A stretch of 64,000 nucleotides of DNA. Origin: Saccharothrix deserti. Its GTDB lineage: Bacteria; Actinomycetota; Actinomycetes; Mycobacteriales; Pseudonocardiaceae. Location of the stretch: contig NZ_VKAB01000012.1 in assembly GCF_009769385.1 (NCBI RefSeq), positions 186,001-250,000 on the forward strand, written 5' to 3'. The notes under the pieces were generated by a model that worked only from the letters and a program-made list of their open reading frames with translations, was not told where the DNA came from and searched no databases. Every line of letters starts with the position of its first letter. Within the stretch, counting starts at the first letter, position 1. Both the position numbers and the translations under genes were made by a program. Positions 19,285-27,987 of the stretch are shown piece after piece.

Positions 19285-21072
19285 TTACTTGTGGTCGCCC
19301 TCGGTGTTCTCCGAGGCTGTGCCCGATTGCACAGCGCCGGCGGCCACTTCGGACGGCGCGCGCTTGGCGTCCTCGTGCGCGATCGCCTTGCCGGTGAACG
19401 TCACGTGCGCCTCGCTGTGCAGCCGCTCGATCATGTGCGGGTAGTGCAGCTCGAAGGCGGGACGCGCCGAGCGGATGCGCGGCAGCTCGGTGAAGTTGTG
19501 CCGCGGCGGCGGGCAGGACGTGGCCCACTCCAGCGAGTTGCCGAAGCCCCACGGGTCGTCCACCTTGACGGTCTCGCCGTAGCGGTAGCTCTTGAAGATG
19601 TTCCAGATGAACGGCAGCGTGGACGCGCCCAGGATGTACGCGCCGATCGTGGAGATCGTGTTCAGCGTGGTGAAGCCGTCGCTGGGCAGGTAGTCCGCGT
19701 ACCGGCGCGGCATGCCCTCGTTGCCCAGCCAGTGCTGCACCAGGAACGTGGCGTGGAAGCCGAGGAACGTGGTCCAGAAGTGGAGCTTGCCCAGCGGCTC
19801 GTCCATCATCCGGCCGGTGATCTTCGGGAACCAGAAGTAGATGCCCGCGAAGGTGGCGAACACGATCGTGCCGTACAGCACGTAGTGGAAGTGCGCGACC
19901 ACGAAGTACGTGTCCGACACGTGGAAGTCGATCGCCGGCGCGGCCAGCAGGATGCCGGACAGACCGCCGAAGAGGAACGTGACGATGAAGCCGATGCTGA
20001 ACAGCATCGGGGTCTCGAACGTCAGCTGCCCCTTCCACATCGTGCCGATCCAGTTGAAGAACTTGATACCGGTCGGCACCGCGATCAGGAACGTCATGAA
20101 CGCGAAGAACGGCAGCAGCACCGCGCCGGTGGCGTACATGTGGTGCGCCCACACCGCCACGGACAGCGCCGCGATGCCCAACGTGGCGTAGACCAGGCCG
20201 TTGTAGCCGAAGATCGGCTTGCGGCTGAACACCGGGAAGATCTCCGACACGATGCCGAAGAACGGCAGCGCGACGATGTAGACCTCGGGGTGGCCGAAGA
20301 ACCAGAACAGGTGCTGCCACAGGATCACGCCGCCGTTGGCGGGGTCGAACACGTGGGCGCCCAGGTGGCGGTCGGCCAGCAGGCCGAACAGCGCGGCGGT
20401 CAGGATCGGGAACGCCAGCAGCACCAGCACGGACGTCACCAGGATGTTCCAGGTGAAGATCGGCATCCGGAACATGGTCATACCGGGCGCACGCAGGCAG
20501 ACCACGGTGGTGATCATGTTGACCGCGCCGAGGATGGTGCCGAGACCGCCGACGATCAGGCCGGAGATCCACAGGTCGGCGCCGACGCCGGGCGAGTGGA
20601 TGGCGTTCGAGAGCGGGGTGTAGGCGAACCAGCCGAAGTCGGCCGCGCCACCCGGCGTGAGGAAGCCGCCCATCACGATCAGGCCGCCGAACAGGTACAG
20701 CCAGTACGAGAAGGCGTTGAGCCGGGGGAACGCCACGTCCGGCGAGCCGATCTGGAGCGGCAGGATGAAGTTGGCGAACCCGAACACGATCGGCGTCGCG
20801 TAGAGCAGCAGCATCACCGTGCCGTGCATGGTGAACAGCTGGTTGAACTGCTCCTGCGACAGGAACTGCATGCCCGGACGTGCCAGCTCGGTCCGCATCA
20901 ACATGGCCATCGCGCCGCCCACCATGAAGAAGGCGAACGACGTGACCAGGTACATGATCCCGATCTGCTTGTGGTCCGTGGTGCGGAACATCCGCAGCAG
21001 GAACGAACCCTTGACCGCCACGCGAGTCCCGAAGGGCCGCGTTGCGATCGGCTGCGGGGCTACGGCCGTCAC
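19285..21072 (-). CDS. ctaD: Cytochrome c oxidase subunit I
   Basis: 595 residues from a GTG with AGGAGG 5 nt upstream. The longer frame to 21186 lacks such a signal. It carries the twelve-helix heme-copper oxidase subunit I pattern, the [13 protein letters not shown] motif with the Cu-B ligand and cross-linked Tyr, the HHMYATG pair, and [14 protein letters not shown] with the heme ligands. It belongs to the aa3-type oxidase of the bc1-aa3 supercomplex. The other subunits are elsewhere. serB follows, as in mycobacteria (Rv3043c-Rv3042c). Confidence 0.96.
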   Translation of the reverse strand: MTAVAPQPIATRPFGTRVAVKGSFLLRMFRTTDHKQIGIMYLVTSFAFFMVGGAMAMLMRTELARPGMQFLSQEQFNQLFTMHGTVMLLLYATPIVFGFANFILPLQIGSPDVAFPRLNAFSYWLYLFGGLIVMGGFLTPGGAADFGWFAYTPLSNAIHSPGVGADLWISGLIVGGLGTILGAVNMITTVVCLRAPGMTMFRMPIFTWNILVTSVLVLLAFPILTAALFGLLADRHLGAHVFDPANGGVILWQHLFWFFGHPEVYIVALPFFGIVSEIFPVFSRKPIFGYNGLVYATLGIAALSVAVWAHHMYATGAVLLPFFAFMTFLIAVPTGIKFFNWIGTMWKGQLTFETPMLFSIGFIVTFLFGGLSGILLAAPAIDFHVSDTYFVVAHFHYVLYGTIVFATFAGIYFWFPKITGRMMDEPLGKLHFWTTFLGFHATFLVQHWLGNEGMPRRYADYLPSDGFTTLNTISTIGAYILGASTLPFIWNIFKSYRYGETVKVDDPWGFGNSLEWATSCPPPRHNFTELPRIRSARPAFELHYPHMIERLHSEAHVTFTGKAIAHEDAKRAPSEVAAGAVQSGTASENTEGDHK

Positions 21073-21273
21073 GGTGCCTCCTGCACTGTCTGGTTCTGGC
21101 TTTGCCGGTGGGCGGGGCCACGCCGGCTCATCGGATCGTAGACGGCTGCGTTCCGGGGGTCTCGGCTGGGCCGCCCCCTGGATCACGTGAGGTAGCGCAG
21201 GTCACAGTGTTCATGGCCGCTGCTCCGCAGACGGCGGGCTCGGTCGCCCCGGAGGTCGACCGCTCGCGCCTGA

Positions 21274-21308
21274 TTTCCCGGCGATCGAAAAGCGTGATCA
21301 CCGGGAAA
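21274..21308 (-). terminator. Hairpin downstream of first LANTG gene
   Basis: TTTCCCGG (21274-21281) pairs with CCGGGAAA (21301-21308), with an inner GATC/GATC pair. It lies 35 nt after the LANTG gene stop in the 270-bp gap before ctaD. Nothing else stands out in that gap. Confidence 0.5.
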
Positions 21309-21342
21309 CGAGGCGCGAACGATCGACGGCGACCTCGCGGGG

Positions 21343-22029
21343 TCAGCGGCGCAGCAGGCCGCGGAGCTTCGGCGAGGCGACGAACGCGGCACCGGCCGCC
21401 ACCAGGGCAAGGCCGAGGACCAGCAGCCAGGTGCCCTCGAAACCGGTGTTGGCCAGCGCGTTCTCGGCACCGGCCGCGGCCGGTGCGGGCGAGGTGGTGA
21501 CCGGCGCGGAGGGCGCGGGGGTGTTGCTGCTCGACGGGACGACCGCTTCGGACTCCGCCGGGGTCTCCTCGGGCGTCGTCTCCTCGACGGGCTCCTCGGG
21601 AGCCTCCTCGACGCAGACGAACCAGTGGCTGATACCGGCGGGGCCGTCGCTGGCGTTGATCGGCGGGTGCAGGTCCTCCCACGGCATCTCCCCGAGCGCG
21701 GTCGCGGGGTAGACGTTGTAGGCGGAGCTGCCCTTCACCACGACACCGGTGAGGACGTAGCCCTCGGGGTTCGCGGTGATGTCGATGTTGACGCCTTCGA
21801 CGCTGAAGGTGCCCGCGGGCATGGTCTCTCTCTCGTCGCCGGGCAGTCCGGCGACCTCACAGCCGTTGCCGGGCTGTCCGAAGTCGACGTTCCCCTCGCC
21901 GACGGTGGCGCGGGTGTCGCCCGACACGGCGACTACCGGCGTTGCCGAGGCGATGCCTCCGAGCAGGCCGGTGGTGGCGAAGGCGAGCAGTGCGGCTGCT
22001 CCGAATAGGCGGCGGGTGGTCATGCGCAT
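21343..22029 (-). CDS. LANTG-anchored surface protein, Glu/Pro linker
   Basis: 228 residues from MRMTTRR (GGAG 8 nt upstream). Signal peptide (to about ASATP), a roughly 110-residue domain bounded by SGDTRATVGEGN and ISHWFVC, an acidic Glu/Pro/Thr linker, then LANTG, a hydrophobic helix and a basic tail (LRGLLRR). LAXTG is the form recognised by actinobacterial class E sortases. No sortase is in the window. It is a tandem paralog of the next gene upstream. Domain function unknown. Confidence 0.85.
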   Translation of the reverse strand: MRMTTRRLFGAAALLAFATTGLLGGIASATPVVAVSGDTRATVGEGNVDFGQPGNGCEVAGLPGDERETMPAGTFSVEGVNIDITANPEGYVLTGVVVKGSSAYNVYPATALGEMPWEDLHPPINASDGPAGISHWFVCVEEAPEEPVEETTPEETPAESEAVVPSSSNTPAPSAPVTTSPAPAAAGAENALANTGFEGTWLLVLGLALVAAGAAFVASPKLRGLLRR

Positions 22030-22150
22030 GGAGGTGCTCCGCGAGTTTGAGGGCTGACCGGGGGATCGAACTACACCCGGCACCCATCTATCGAGGTAGA
22101 CCATTCAGACGACGCGGGTTGACCCCTATTCGTTATGACTTGGTGATGCC

Positions 22151-22191
22151 GATCACCCGACAGTGACCACTGTGGTCACCACCGGGTGATC
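22151..22191 (-). terminator. Nested stem-loop between the two LANTG genes
   Basis: The outer pair GATCACCCG/CGGGTGATC (22151-22159, 22183-22191) encloses the inner pair GTGACCAC/GTGGTCAC (22163-22170, 22172-22179) around one T. It lies 56 nt past the stop of the upstream LANTG gene, so it probably ends that transcript. The near-perfect dyad could also bind a regulator. Confidence 0.55.
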
Positions 22192-22246
22192 GGGTTAGCG
22201 CTCGGCACGGTCAGTGATGTTGCCCGTGCCGTTGTCTACGACGTGG

Positions 22247-23191
22247 TCAGCGGCGCAGGTGGTCGCGGAGCTTCGGCGAGACGAGGAACGCCGCGCCGGC
22301 GGTCAGCAGGCCCAGGGCGACGAGGAGCAGCCACCAGGCGTTGAAGCCGGTGTTCGCGAGGTGTTCGCCTGAATCGGGATTCACCACTCCCAGGGGCCTG
22401 GTGGTCGTGGGACCGCCCGGGCCGTGCGGCGCCGTCGTGGTCGTCACCGGCGCCGGCGCCGTCGTGGTCGTGGTCGGCTTGGTCGTCGTGCCCGCCGTAG
22501 TGGTGGTCGTCGGCGCGGTGGTGGTCGGCTTGGTCGTCGTCGGTGCCGTCGTGGTCGGCTTGGTGGTCGTCGTCGTGGTCGGCTTCGTCGTGGTCGGCTT
22601 GGTCGTCGTCGGCTTGGTCGTCGTCGGTTTGGTCGTCGTCGGTTTAGTCGTCGTCGTGGGCTTGGTGCTCGTCGGCTTGGTTGTGGTCGTTGGCTTGGTC
22701 GTCGTCGTGGGCTTGGTCGTCGTCGTGGGCTTGGTCGTCGTCGTACCGGTGGTGGTCGTGGGCTTGGGGGTGTCCAGGCAGACGAACCAGTGGCTGATCT
22801 CTGCCGGCTTGTCGCTTTTGGCCAACGGCGCGTGCAGGTCGTTCCACGGCATGTCACCGAGGTCGCCGGCCTCGTAGACGTTGTAGGCGCTGCCGCCCTT
22901 CACCACGACACCGGCGATCACGGATCCATGCGGGTTCGACGTGATGTCGATGTAGGTGCCGTCGGTGGTGTACGCACCTGACGGGAGTGTCGACTTGTTG
23001 CCGGGCAGGCCTACGTCGTCACAAGCATCACCGGGTTGACCGATGTCGATGTTGCCCTCGCGCACGGTCGCGCGGGTGTCACCGGAACCAGGCGCCCCGG
23101 CCAGGGCCGACGCGCCCGAGGTGATCACACCGGTGGCGATCACGGTGAAGAGGGAGACTGTTCCGAACAGAATGCGAGTTGTCTTGCGCAT
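22247..23191 (-). CDS. LANTG-anchored surface protein, Thr-Lys-Pro repeat linker
   Basis: 314 residues. Signal peptide, the same GDTRATVREGN...ISHWFVC domain as its neighbour, then about 110 residues of KPTTTT/KPTT repeats (encoded near 22430-22760), LANTG, a membrane helix and LRDHLRR. The Thr-rich stalk is a typical O-mannosylated wall-spanning spacer. Tandem duplication with different linkers suggests the two display the same domain at different heights. Function of the domain unknown. Confidence 0.87.
   Translation of the reverse strand: MRKTTRILFGTVSLFTVIATGVITSGASALAGAPGSGDTRATVREGNIDIGQPGDACDDVGLPGNKSTLPSGAYTTDGTYIDITSNPHGSVIAGVVVKGGSAYNVYEAGDLGDMPWNDLHAPLAKSDKPAEISHWFVCLDTPKPTTTTGTTTTKPTTTTKPTTTTKPTTTTKPTSTKPTTTTKPTTTKPTTTKPTTTKPTTTKPTTTTTTKPTTTAPTTTKPTTTAPTTTTTAGTTTKPTTTTTAPAPVTTTTAPHGPGGPTTTRPLGVVNPDSGEHLANTGFNAWWLLLVALGLLTAGAAFLVSPKLRDHLRR
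22430..22760. repeat. In-gene Thr/Lys/Pro codon repeat
   Basis: Low-complexity run of KPTT(TT) codons inside the LANTG gene. It is liable to length change by slippage or recombination, so its length may differ between strains. Confidence 0.7.
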
Positions 23192-23328
23192 TGACGCTCC
23201 ACGGGCTCGTTGAGCTGATCAGCGGATCAGACTGCTCCGCGTAGCTCTATCGCCATACTCCGTTCGCCACATTCGCTGCGTAATCAAGTCGTTATCGTCC
23301 GTTCGGGCGCGATGTCAGAATTCACCCG

Positions 23329-23526
23329 GTGGAGACCTCCTCAGCGGTGCGCGAAGTCGTGACACTTGCCGGTCGGCTCGGCTTGCCGGGCGACGACCCG
23401 GAGTTGCTCAGGGACGGTTACAACCTCCTCGTGCGGCTGCGCCCCGCCCCGGTGGTGGCGCGGGTGGCCACGGTGACGGCCGTGGTGCGCGACCTTTACC
23501 GAACCCGAACACTGCCGCACCCCTGA
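23329..23526 (+). pseudogene. N-terminal remnant of an aminoglycoside-phosphotransferase-like gene
   Basis: 65 codons from GTG. The middle reads LRDGYNLLVRLRPAPVVARVAT, the usual N-terminal beta-sheet start of the APH/choline-kinase-like family (about 300 residues). The frame then stops after TRTLPHP. Neither the HGD nor the DFD motif exists in any frame before the response regulator gene at 23558. It could be a short real protein, but a decayed gene is more likely. The rest of the 23192-23557 gap shows nothing else recognisable. Confidence 0.6.
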
Positions 23527-23557
23527 TCACGGCTCCGCCCGTGCCACGATTCGCGGC

Positions 23558-24226
23558 GTGCAGGGACTCGTGCTGGTCGTCGAGGACGAACGGGCCATCG
23601 CCGACCTGATCAGCCTCTACCTGCGGCGGGACGGGTTCGGGGTGCACGTGGAGTCGGACGGGCACGCCGCGTTGGCCGCGGTGCGGCGGTTGAAGCCGGT
23701 GGCGGTGCTGCTGGACGTCGGCCTGCCCGGTCTGGACGGGGTCGAGGTGTGCCGGGCGATGCGCGCGGCGGGCGACTGGACGCCGGTCCTGTTCGTGACC
23801 GCGCGGGACGACGAGGTGGACCGGGTGCTCGGGCTGGAGCTGGGCGCGGACGACTACGTCACCAAACCGTTCAGCCCGCGTGAGCTGGTGGCGCGGGTGC
23901 GCACCGTGCTGCGCCGGGGAACGCCGCAGGTCAACCCCGTGCACGTGGTCGGTGACGTGCGGCTGGACGGCGACCGGCGGCGGGTGTGGGTCGGTGACGT
24001 CGAGGTGGCGTTGACGTCGACCGAGTTCGAGCTGTTGGCGCACCTGATGCGCCACCCGGGGCGGGTGTTCGCGCGGGAGCAGCTGTTGAGCGCGGTGTGG
24101 GGTTACGCGGCGGCGGCGGGCACCCGGACGGTGGACGTGCACGTCGCGCAGTTGCGGGCGAAGCTCGGTGAACGCAGTCCTATCCGGACCGTGCGCGGGG
24201 TCGGTTACTCGGTGGAGGCTCCGTGA
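23558..24226 (+). CDS. OmpR/PhoB-family response regulator
   Basis: 222 residues. The receiver domain has phospho-acceptor D53 in LLDVGLPGLDG, Thr/Ser in VTARDD and Lys in VTKPFSP. The C-terminal winged helix ends TRTVDVHVAQLRAKLGE...VRGVGYSVE. The stop overlaps the histidine kinase start (GTGA), so the pair is one two-component system. The start is GTG without a Shine-Dalgarno sequence; CACGAT 7 nt upstream may be the -10 of a leaderless transcript. Signal and regulon unknown. Confidence 0.93.
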   Translation: MQGLVLVVEDERAIADLISLYLRRDGFGVHVESDGHAALAAVRRLKPVAVLLDVGLPGLDGVEVCRAMRAAGDWTPVLFVTARDDEVDRVLGLELGADDYVTKPFSPRELVARVRTVLRRGTPQVNPVHVVGDVRLDGDRRRVWVGDVEVALTSTEFELLAHLMRHPGRVFAREQLLSAVWGYAAAAGTRTVDVHVAQLRAKLGERSPIRTVRGVGYSVEAP

Positions 24227-25533
24227 ACCCGCCCGTGAGCCGCGCGGCGCGGACGAGTCTCGCGTTCCGGATCACCGCGTTGTGCCTGGTCGTCGCGGGG
24301 GTCGCCGTCGTGGTGGCCGGTCTGGTGTCGGCCCGGCTGGTGCTCACCGCGTCGCGCGAGGTGACCCGCGAGGCGTTGGCGGATCAAGCGGACGTGGTGG
24401 CTGAGCAGCTTGGCGAGGTCGGCAGGCCGGGTCGGCTGCGCGTGGCCGAGGTGTTGCGGGGGCAGGGCATCGCGGTGGTCCTGATCGGACCGGACGGCGG
24501 GCTGGTCGGTGATCCGCAGGCGGTGCGCGCGGTTCGGGTGACGGGCTCGAAGTCCGGCATCGCCGGCACCCGCCTGGTGGAGGTGCGGCCCGGTGTCGCG
24601 CTGGTGCAGGGGGTGGAGAGCGGCAACGGGCCGGGGCGCAGGCTGTTCCGCAACATCGCGTTCGCGTTGGGCGTCGGGCTGCTGGTGGCGGCGGTGGCCG
24701 GGTTGCTGCTCGGCAAGCTGGTCGCGCGCCCGTTGCGGCAGACGGCGGCCGTCGCGCGCACGATGAGCGGCGGGCGGCGGGACCTGCGGGCGCCCGAGCA
24801 CGGGCCGGCCGAGGTCGCCGAGGTCGGTGGCGCGGTGAACGCCCTGGCCGACGCGTTGGCCCGCAGCGAAGCCCGGCAGCGGGAGTTCCTGCTGTCCGTG
24901 TCGCACGAGCTGCGCACACCGTTGACCGCGGTGACCGGGTTCGCCGAATCGCTGGCCGACGGCGTGGTGTCCGGGCCGGAGGTGCCGGTGGTGGGCCGGA
25001 CGATCCAGCAGGAGGCGCACCGGCTCGACCGGCTGGTCACCGACCTGCTCGACCTGGCCCGGCTGGGCGCGGACGACTTCCGCGTCGACCTGGCCCCGGT
25101 CGACCTGGCCGAACTCGTGAAAGCCGCCGCCGAGGTGTGGCGGACCCGGTGCGCGGCGAAGGGCGTCGAGTTCCGCCTCGAACTGCCGCCGCACCCGACC
25201 GTGCGCACCACCGACGCCCGTCGGCTGCGGCAGGTGCTCGACGGGCTGCTGGAGAACGCGCTCAGGCTCACGCCCGCAGGTCGGCCGGTGGTGCTGTCGC
25301 TCCACGACGTGCTCCAGGTGCGCGACGGCGGCCCGGGGCTGTCCGAAGAGGACTACCAGGTGGCGTTCCGCAAGGGCGCGCTGCACGCGAAGTACGAGCG
25401 GTCGCGGCCGGTCGGCACGGGCGTCGGGCTGGCGCTGGTGCACGGACTGGTGACCAGGCTCGGTGGCACGATCGAGGCAGGTCCCGCGCCCGAGGGCGGC
25501 GCGGCTTTCACGGTGAGGTTGCCCGATGCGTGA
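24223..25533 (+). CDS. Sensor histidine kinase
   Basis: 436 residues: membrane helix (about 17-40), a roughly 100-residue extracytoplasmic sensor, second helix (about 145-167), HAMP, then HisKA with SVSHELRTPLTA. The HATPase has an N box (LENALRLTP), DGGPGL and a GTGVGLALV G box. The ATPase region around the N box is slightly compact. It is partner of the preceding regulator. The next gene starts inside its last codons. Confidence 0.92.
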   Translation: MNPPVSRAARTSLAFRITALCLVVAGVAVVVAGLVSARLVLTASREVTREALADQADVVAEQLGEVGRPGRLRVAEVLRGQGIAVVLIGPDGGLVGDPQAVRAVRVTGSKSGIAGTRLVEVRPGVALVQGVESGNGPGRRLFRNIAFALGVGLLVAAVAGLLLGKLVARPLRQTAAVARTMSGGRRDLRAPEHGPAEVAEVGGAVNALADALARSEARQREFLLSVSHELRTPLTAVTGFAESLADGVVSGPEVPVVGRTIQQEAHRLDRLVTDLLDLARLGADDFRVDLAPVDLAELVKAAAEVWRTRCAAKGVEFRLELPPHPTVRTTDARRLRQVLDGLLENALRLTPAGRPVVLSLHDVLQVRDGGPGLSEEDYQVAFRKGALHAKYERSRPVGTGVGLALVHGLVTRLGGTIEAGPAPEGGAAFTVRLPDA

Positions 25534-26140
25534 GCTGGACGTGCGGTGGCGGGACGCGGTCCGCGAGTTGGGCGGTGCGCACGGGCCCGGCGACCTGGCC
25601 GACCGGTACGCCGAACCGCACCGCGGCTACCACAACACCGACCACGTGCTGGCCGTCGTCCGGGACGTGAACGTCCTGGCCGAAGCCGACAACCGCACCG
25701 CACGTGAACGAGCCGTGCTGACGCTCGCCGCCCTGGCGCACGACGTCGTCTACGACGGCGAACCGGGCGAGGACGAACGCCGCAGCGCCGAGTGGGTCCG
25801 CGAACGGCTCGCCGGCCTCCCCGAGGCGGACGACGTGGCCGACCTCGTGCTGGCCACCGTCAACCACACCTCGGACGACCCGCTGACGTGCCTGCTCCTG
25901 GACGCCGACCTGGCCATCCTCGGCTCCGACCCGGCCACCTACGAGCGCTATCGGACCGCCGTGCGCACCGAGTACGCGCACGTGCCGGACGACGCCTGGC
26001 GGACCGGTCGGGCGAACGTCCTGCGCACCCTCGCCCAGCGCGAACCGCTCTACGTCACGCGTCAGGCACGCGAACGCTGGGAGGCTCGCGCCAAGGCCAA
26101 CCTCGCCGCCGAACTCAGCTCGCTCGGTGACCCGCCATAA
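25526..26140 (+). CDS. HD-superfamily metal-dependent phosphohydrolase-like protein
   Basis: 204 residues of the COG4339 type: YHNTDHVLAVV near the N-terminus, LAALAHDVVYD (the HD pair), a later VNHT and DADLAILG. These His and Asp residues would hold a binuclear metal site. The family is predicted to hydrolyse phosphate esters or nucleotides; substrates are not established. The start overlaps the kinase stop by 8 nt. Its 3' end overlaps the convergent mtnD gene by 26 nt. Confidence 0.8.
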   Translation: MRELDVRWRDAVRELGGAHGPGDLADRYAEPHRGYHNTDHVLAVVRDVNVLAEADNRTARERAVLTLAALAHDVVYDGEPGEDERRSAEWVRERLAGLPEADDVADLVLATVNHTSDDPLTCLLLDADLAILGSDPATYERYRTAVRTEYAHVPDDAWRTGRANVLRTLAQREPLYVTRQARERWEARAKANLAAELSSLGDPP

Positions 26141-26687
26141 GCACGTCGAAGGTCGGGAACGACCGGGCGATCTCGCTGCCGGTGAAGTTGCCTACCCAGC
26201 CGTCGTCGTCGTGGAAGAACCGGATCGACACGTAGTCCGGCCGGGTGCCCATGTCGAACCAGTGCGTGGTGTTCGCGGGCACGCTCAACAGGTCGCCCGC
26301 CTCGCACAACACCGCGTACACCCGCTCCTTGACGTGCAGGTAGAACACCCCGGCACCGCGGGCGAAGAACCGGTCCTCGTCGTCGTCGTGCGTGTGCTCG
26401 GCGAGGAACTTCAGCCGCGCCTGCCCCGCCGACTCCAGCCACTCCGGGTCGTCCGACGGCGTCATCTCCATCGCGTCGACCAGGATGTAGCCCTCGGTCT
26501 CGGTGACGCGGGCGACCCGCTCGGCGTACACCTCCAGGGCGTTCTCCCTGGTCACACCGGAGACAACGGGCCACTGCTCGTACCGGACGCCCAACTGCTT
26601 GAGCTCCACGGCGATCTCGGTGGGGTCGGCGGTGCGCACCACCACGGTCTCCGGATCGGTGTCCGGCCACACGGTCAGCAACGTCAT
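26115..26687 (-). CDS. mtnD: Acireductone dioxygenase
   Basis: 190 residues of the cupin ARD family. Metal ligands lie in HTHDDDEDRF (His, His, Glu) and the later TTHWFDMG. The enzyme opens the acireductone to the ketoacid of methionine (Fe form) or makes CO (Ni form). AGGAGGT lies a short distance before the ATG at 26687. It is last of the methionine-salvage operon. The 3' end overlaps the convergent HD-domain gene by 26 nt. Confidence 0.93.
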   Translation of the reverse strand: MTLLTVWPDTDPETVVVRTADPTEIAVELKQLGVRYEQWPVVSGVTRENALEVYAERVARVTETEGYILVDAMEMTPSDDPEWLESAGQARLKFLAEHTHDDDEDRFFARGAGVFYLHVKERVYAVLCEAGDLLSVPANTTHWFDMGTRPDYVSIRFFHDDDGWVGNFTGSEIARSFPTFDVLMAGHRAS

Positions 26688-26725
26688 CGCGCCTACCTCC
26701 TCTGCTCTTGACGGACTGGCGCGTC

Positions 26726-27325
26726 TCAGCGCTCCACGGTCTCGGTCTTGAAGCGCAACAGCCACTCCAGGCACTCCAACCGGTGCCGGGCCTGGTGCAG
26801 GTCGTCTCCCCACACGTACACCCCGTGCCTGGCCACGAGCAAGGCCGGCACGTCCTCGCGGAACCCGGCCTCGAACGCGTCACCGAGCACGCGCATGTCC
26901 TGGCTGTTCGGCACGACCGGGATGACGACCACGTCGTCCGCCTGCCGTCCGAAGCCCTTGAGCATCTCCAGGTCGCGCAGTTCGACACCGTCGGGCCAGA
27001 ACTCCGCCGCGACGACGGGCGCGAGGGCGTGCACGTGGACCACCGCGCCCGCGCCGGACACCGCCGCGATCCGCCCGTGCAGGCCCGCTTCGGCGCTCGG
27101 CACCCGCACCGGGTCGTCGGTGCGGCCCTCGGCGTCGATCAGCACCACGTCGTCGGGCGTCAGCTCGCCCTTGTCCTTGCCGCTGACGGTCACCGCGAGC
27201 CGCAGCGGATCGCGGTCCACGACCACCGACAGGTTGCCCGACGTGCCGCGCATCCAGCCCATCGCGGTGTACCGGGCGCACTCGGCGGCCAGCGCCTCGC
27301 CGGGCGTCACAGAGCCGGTCCTCAC
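26726..27325 (-). CDS. mtnB: Methylthioribulose-1-phosphate dehydratase
   Basis: 199 residues of the class II aldolase/adducin fold. MRGTSGNLS near the N-terminus, the VHVHAL metal pair, the EMLKGFG motif and ARHGVYVWG with the third His. Start GTG at 27325 overlaps the mtnC stop (GTGA); an internal GTG at 27310 is an alternative. It removes water from MTRu-1-P in the MTA-to-methionine pathway. Confidence 0.92.
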   Translation of the reverse strand: MRTGSVTPGEALAAECARYTAMGWMRGTSGNLSVVVDRDPLRLAVTVSGKDKGELTPDDVVLIDAEGRTDDPVRVPSAEAGLHGRIAAVSGAGAVVHVHALAPVVAAEFWPDGVELRDLEMLKGFGRQADDVVVIPVVPNSQDMRVLGDAFEAGFREDVPALLVARHGVYVWGDDLHQARHRLECLEWLLRFKTETVER

Positions 27326-27987
27326 AGGGCGACCACCGTCCGGTGTGGACCGAAGTCCGCGTCGCCGTACGGCTCGCCGGGACGCGCGACGCCGACCGCC
27401 TGCCAGCCCGCCTCGACGGCGGCATCCAGTTCGGCGGGGACGTCCGAGTAGAACGTGATGTCGGTCGAACCGAGCACGGACGCGATCTTCAGGTACGAGG
27501 AGGCCTCGCGCTTCGGGCCCGCGTTCACCGTGTCGAAGTGGTACTCGAACAACGACGTCAGGTCGCCGTCGGTGGTGTGGGCGAAGAACGCCACCTGACC
27601 GGCCACCGAACCGGACGAGAACACGGCCAGCTTGACGCCGTCCGCGTGCCACTTGCGCAGCGCCGGCACCACGTCGGGGAAGAACTCGGCCACCAGGTCG
27701 CCCTCGGCGTAACCGCGCTGCCAGATCAGGCCCTGCAACGTCTTGAGCGGGGTGACCTTCTGATCGGAGTCCATCCAGCCGTGCAGCACAGCGACCAGCT
27801 CGTCGGTACCACCGTCCACACCGGACAGCTCACGGATCTGCGCGACCGCCTCGACCACGGCCGGGTCGTCGGCGTGCTCGTCGATCCACGGACCGAGCCG
27901 CGGCCGGGCGTAGTCGTACAACGTGACCAGGACCTGGTCGGTGGCGCTGAGCGTGCCCTCGATGTCCAGCACAACCCACTCACTCAT
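27322..27987 (-). CDS. mtnC: Acireductone synthase (enolase-phosphatase E1)
   Basis: 221 residues of the HAD superfamily. The nucleophile motif is LDIEGTLS; the later SSGSVAGQ, and the FYSDVPAELDAA motif complete the site. It does the enolisation and dephosphorylation step between MtnB and MtnD. ATG with GGAG 6 nt upstream, overlapping the mtnA stop by 8 nt. Confidence 0.92.
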   Translation of the reverse strand: MSEWVVLDIEGTLSATDQVLVTLYDYARPRLGPWIDEHADDPAVVEAVAQIRELSGVDGGTDELVAVLHGWMDSDQKVTPLKTLQGLIWQRGYAEGDLVAEFFPDVVPALRKWHADGVKLAVFSSGSVAGQVAFFAHTTDGDLTSLFEYHFDTVNAGPKREASSYLKIASVLGSTDITFYSDVPAELDAAVEAGWQAVGVARPGEPYGDADFGPHRTVVAL

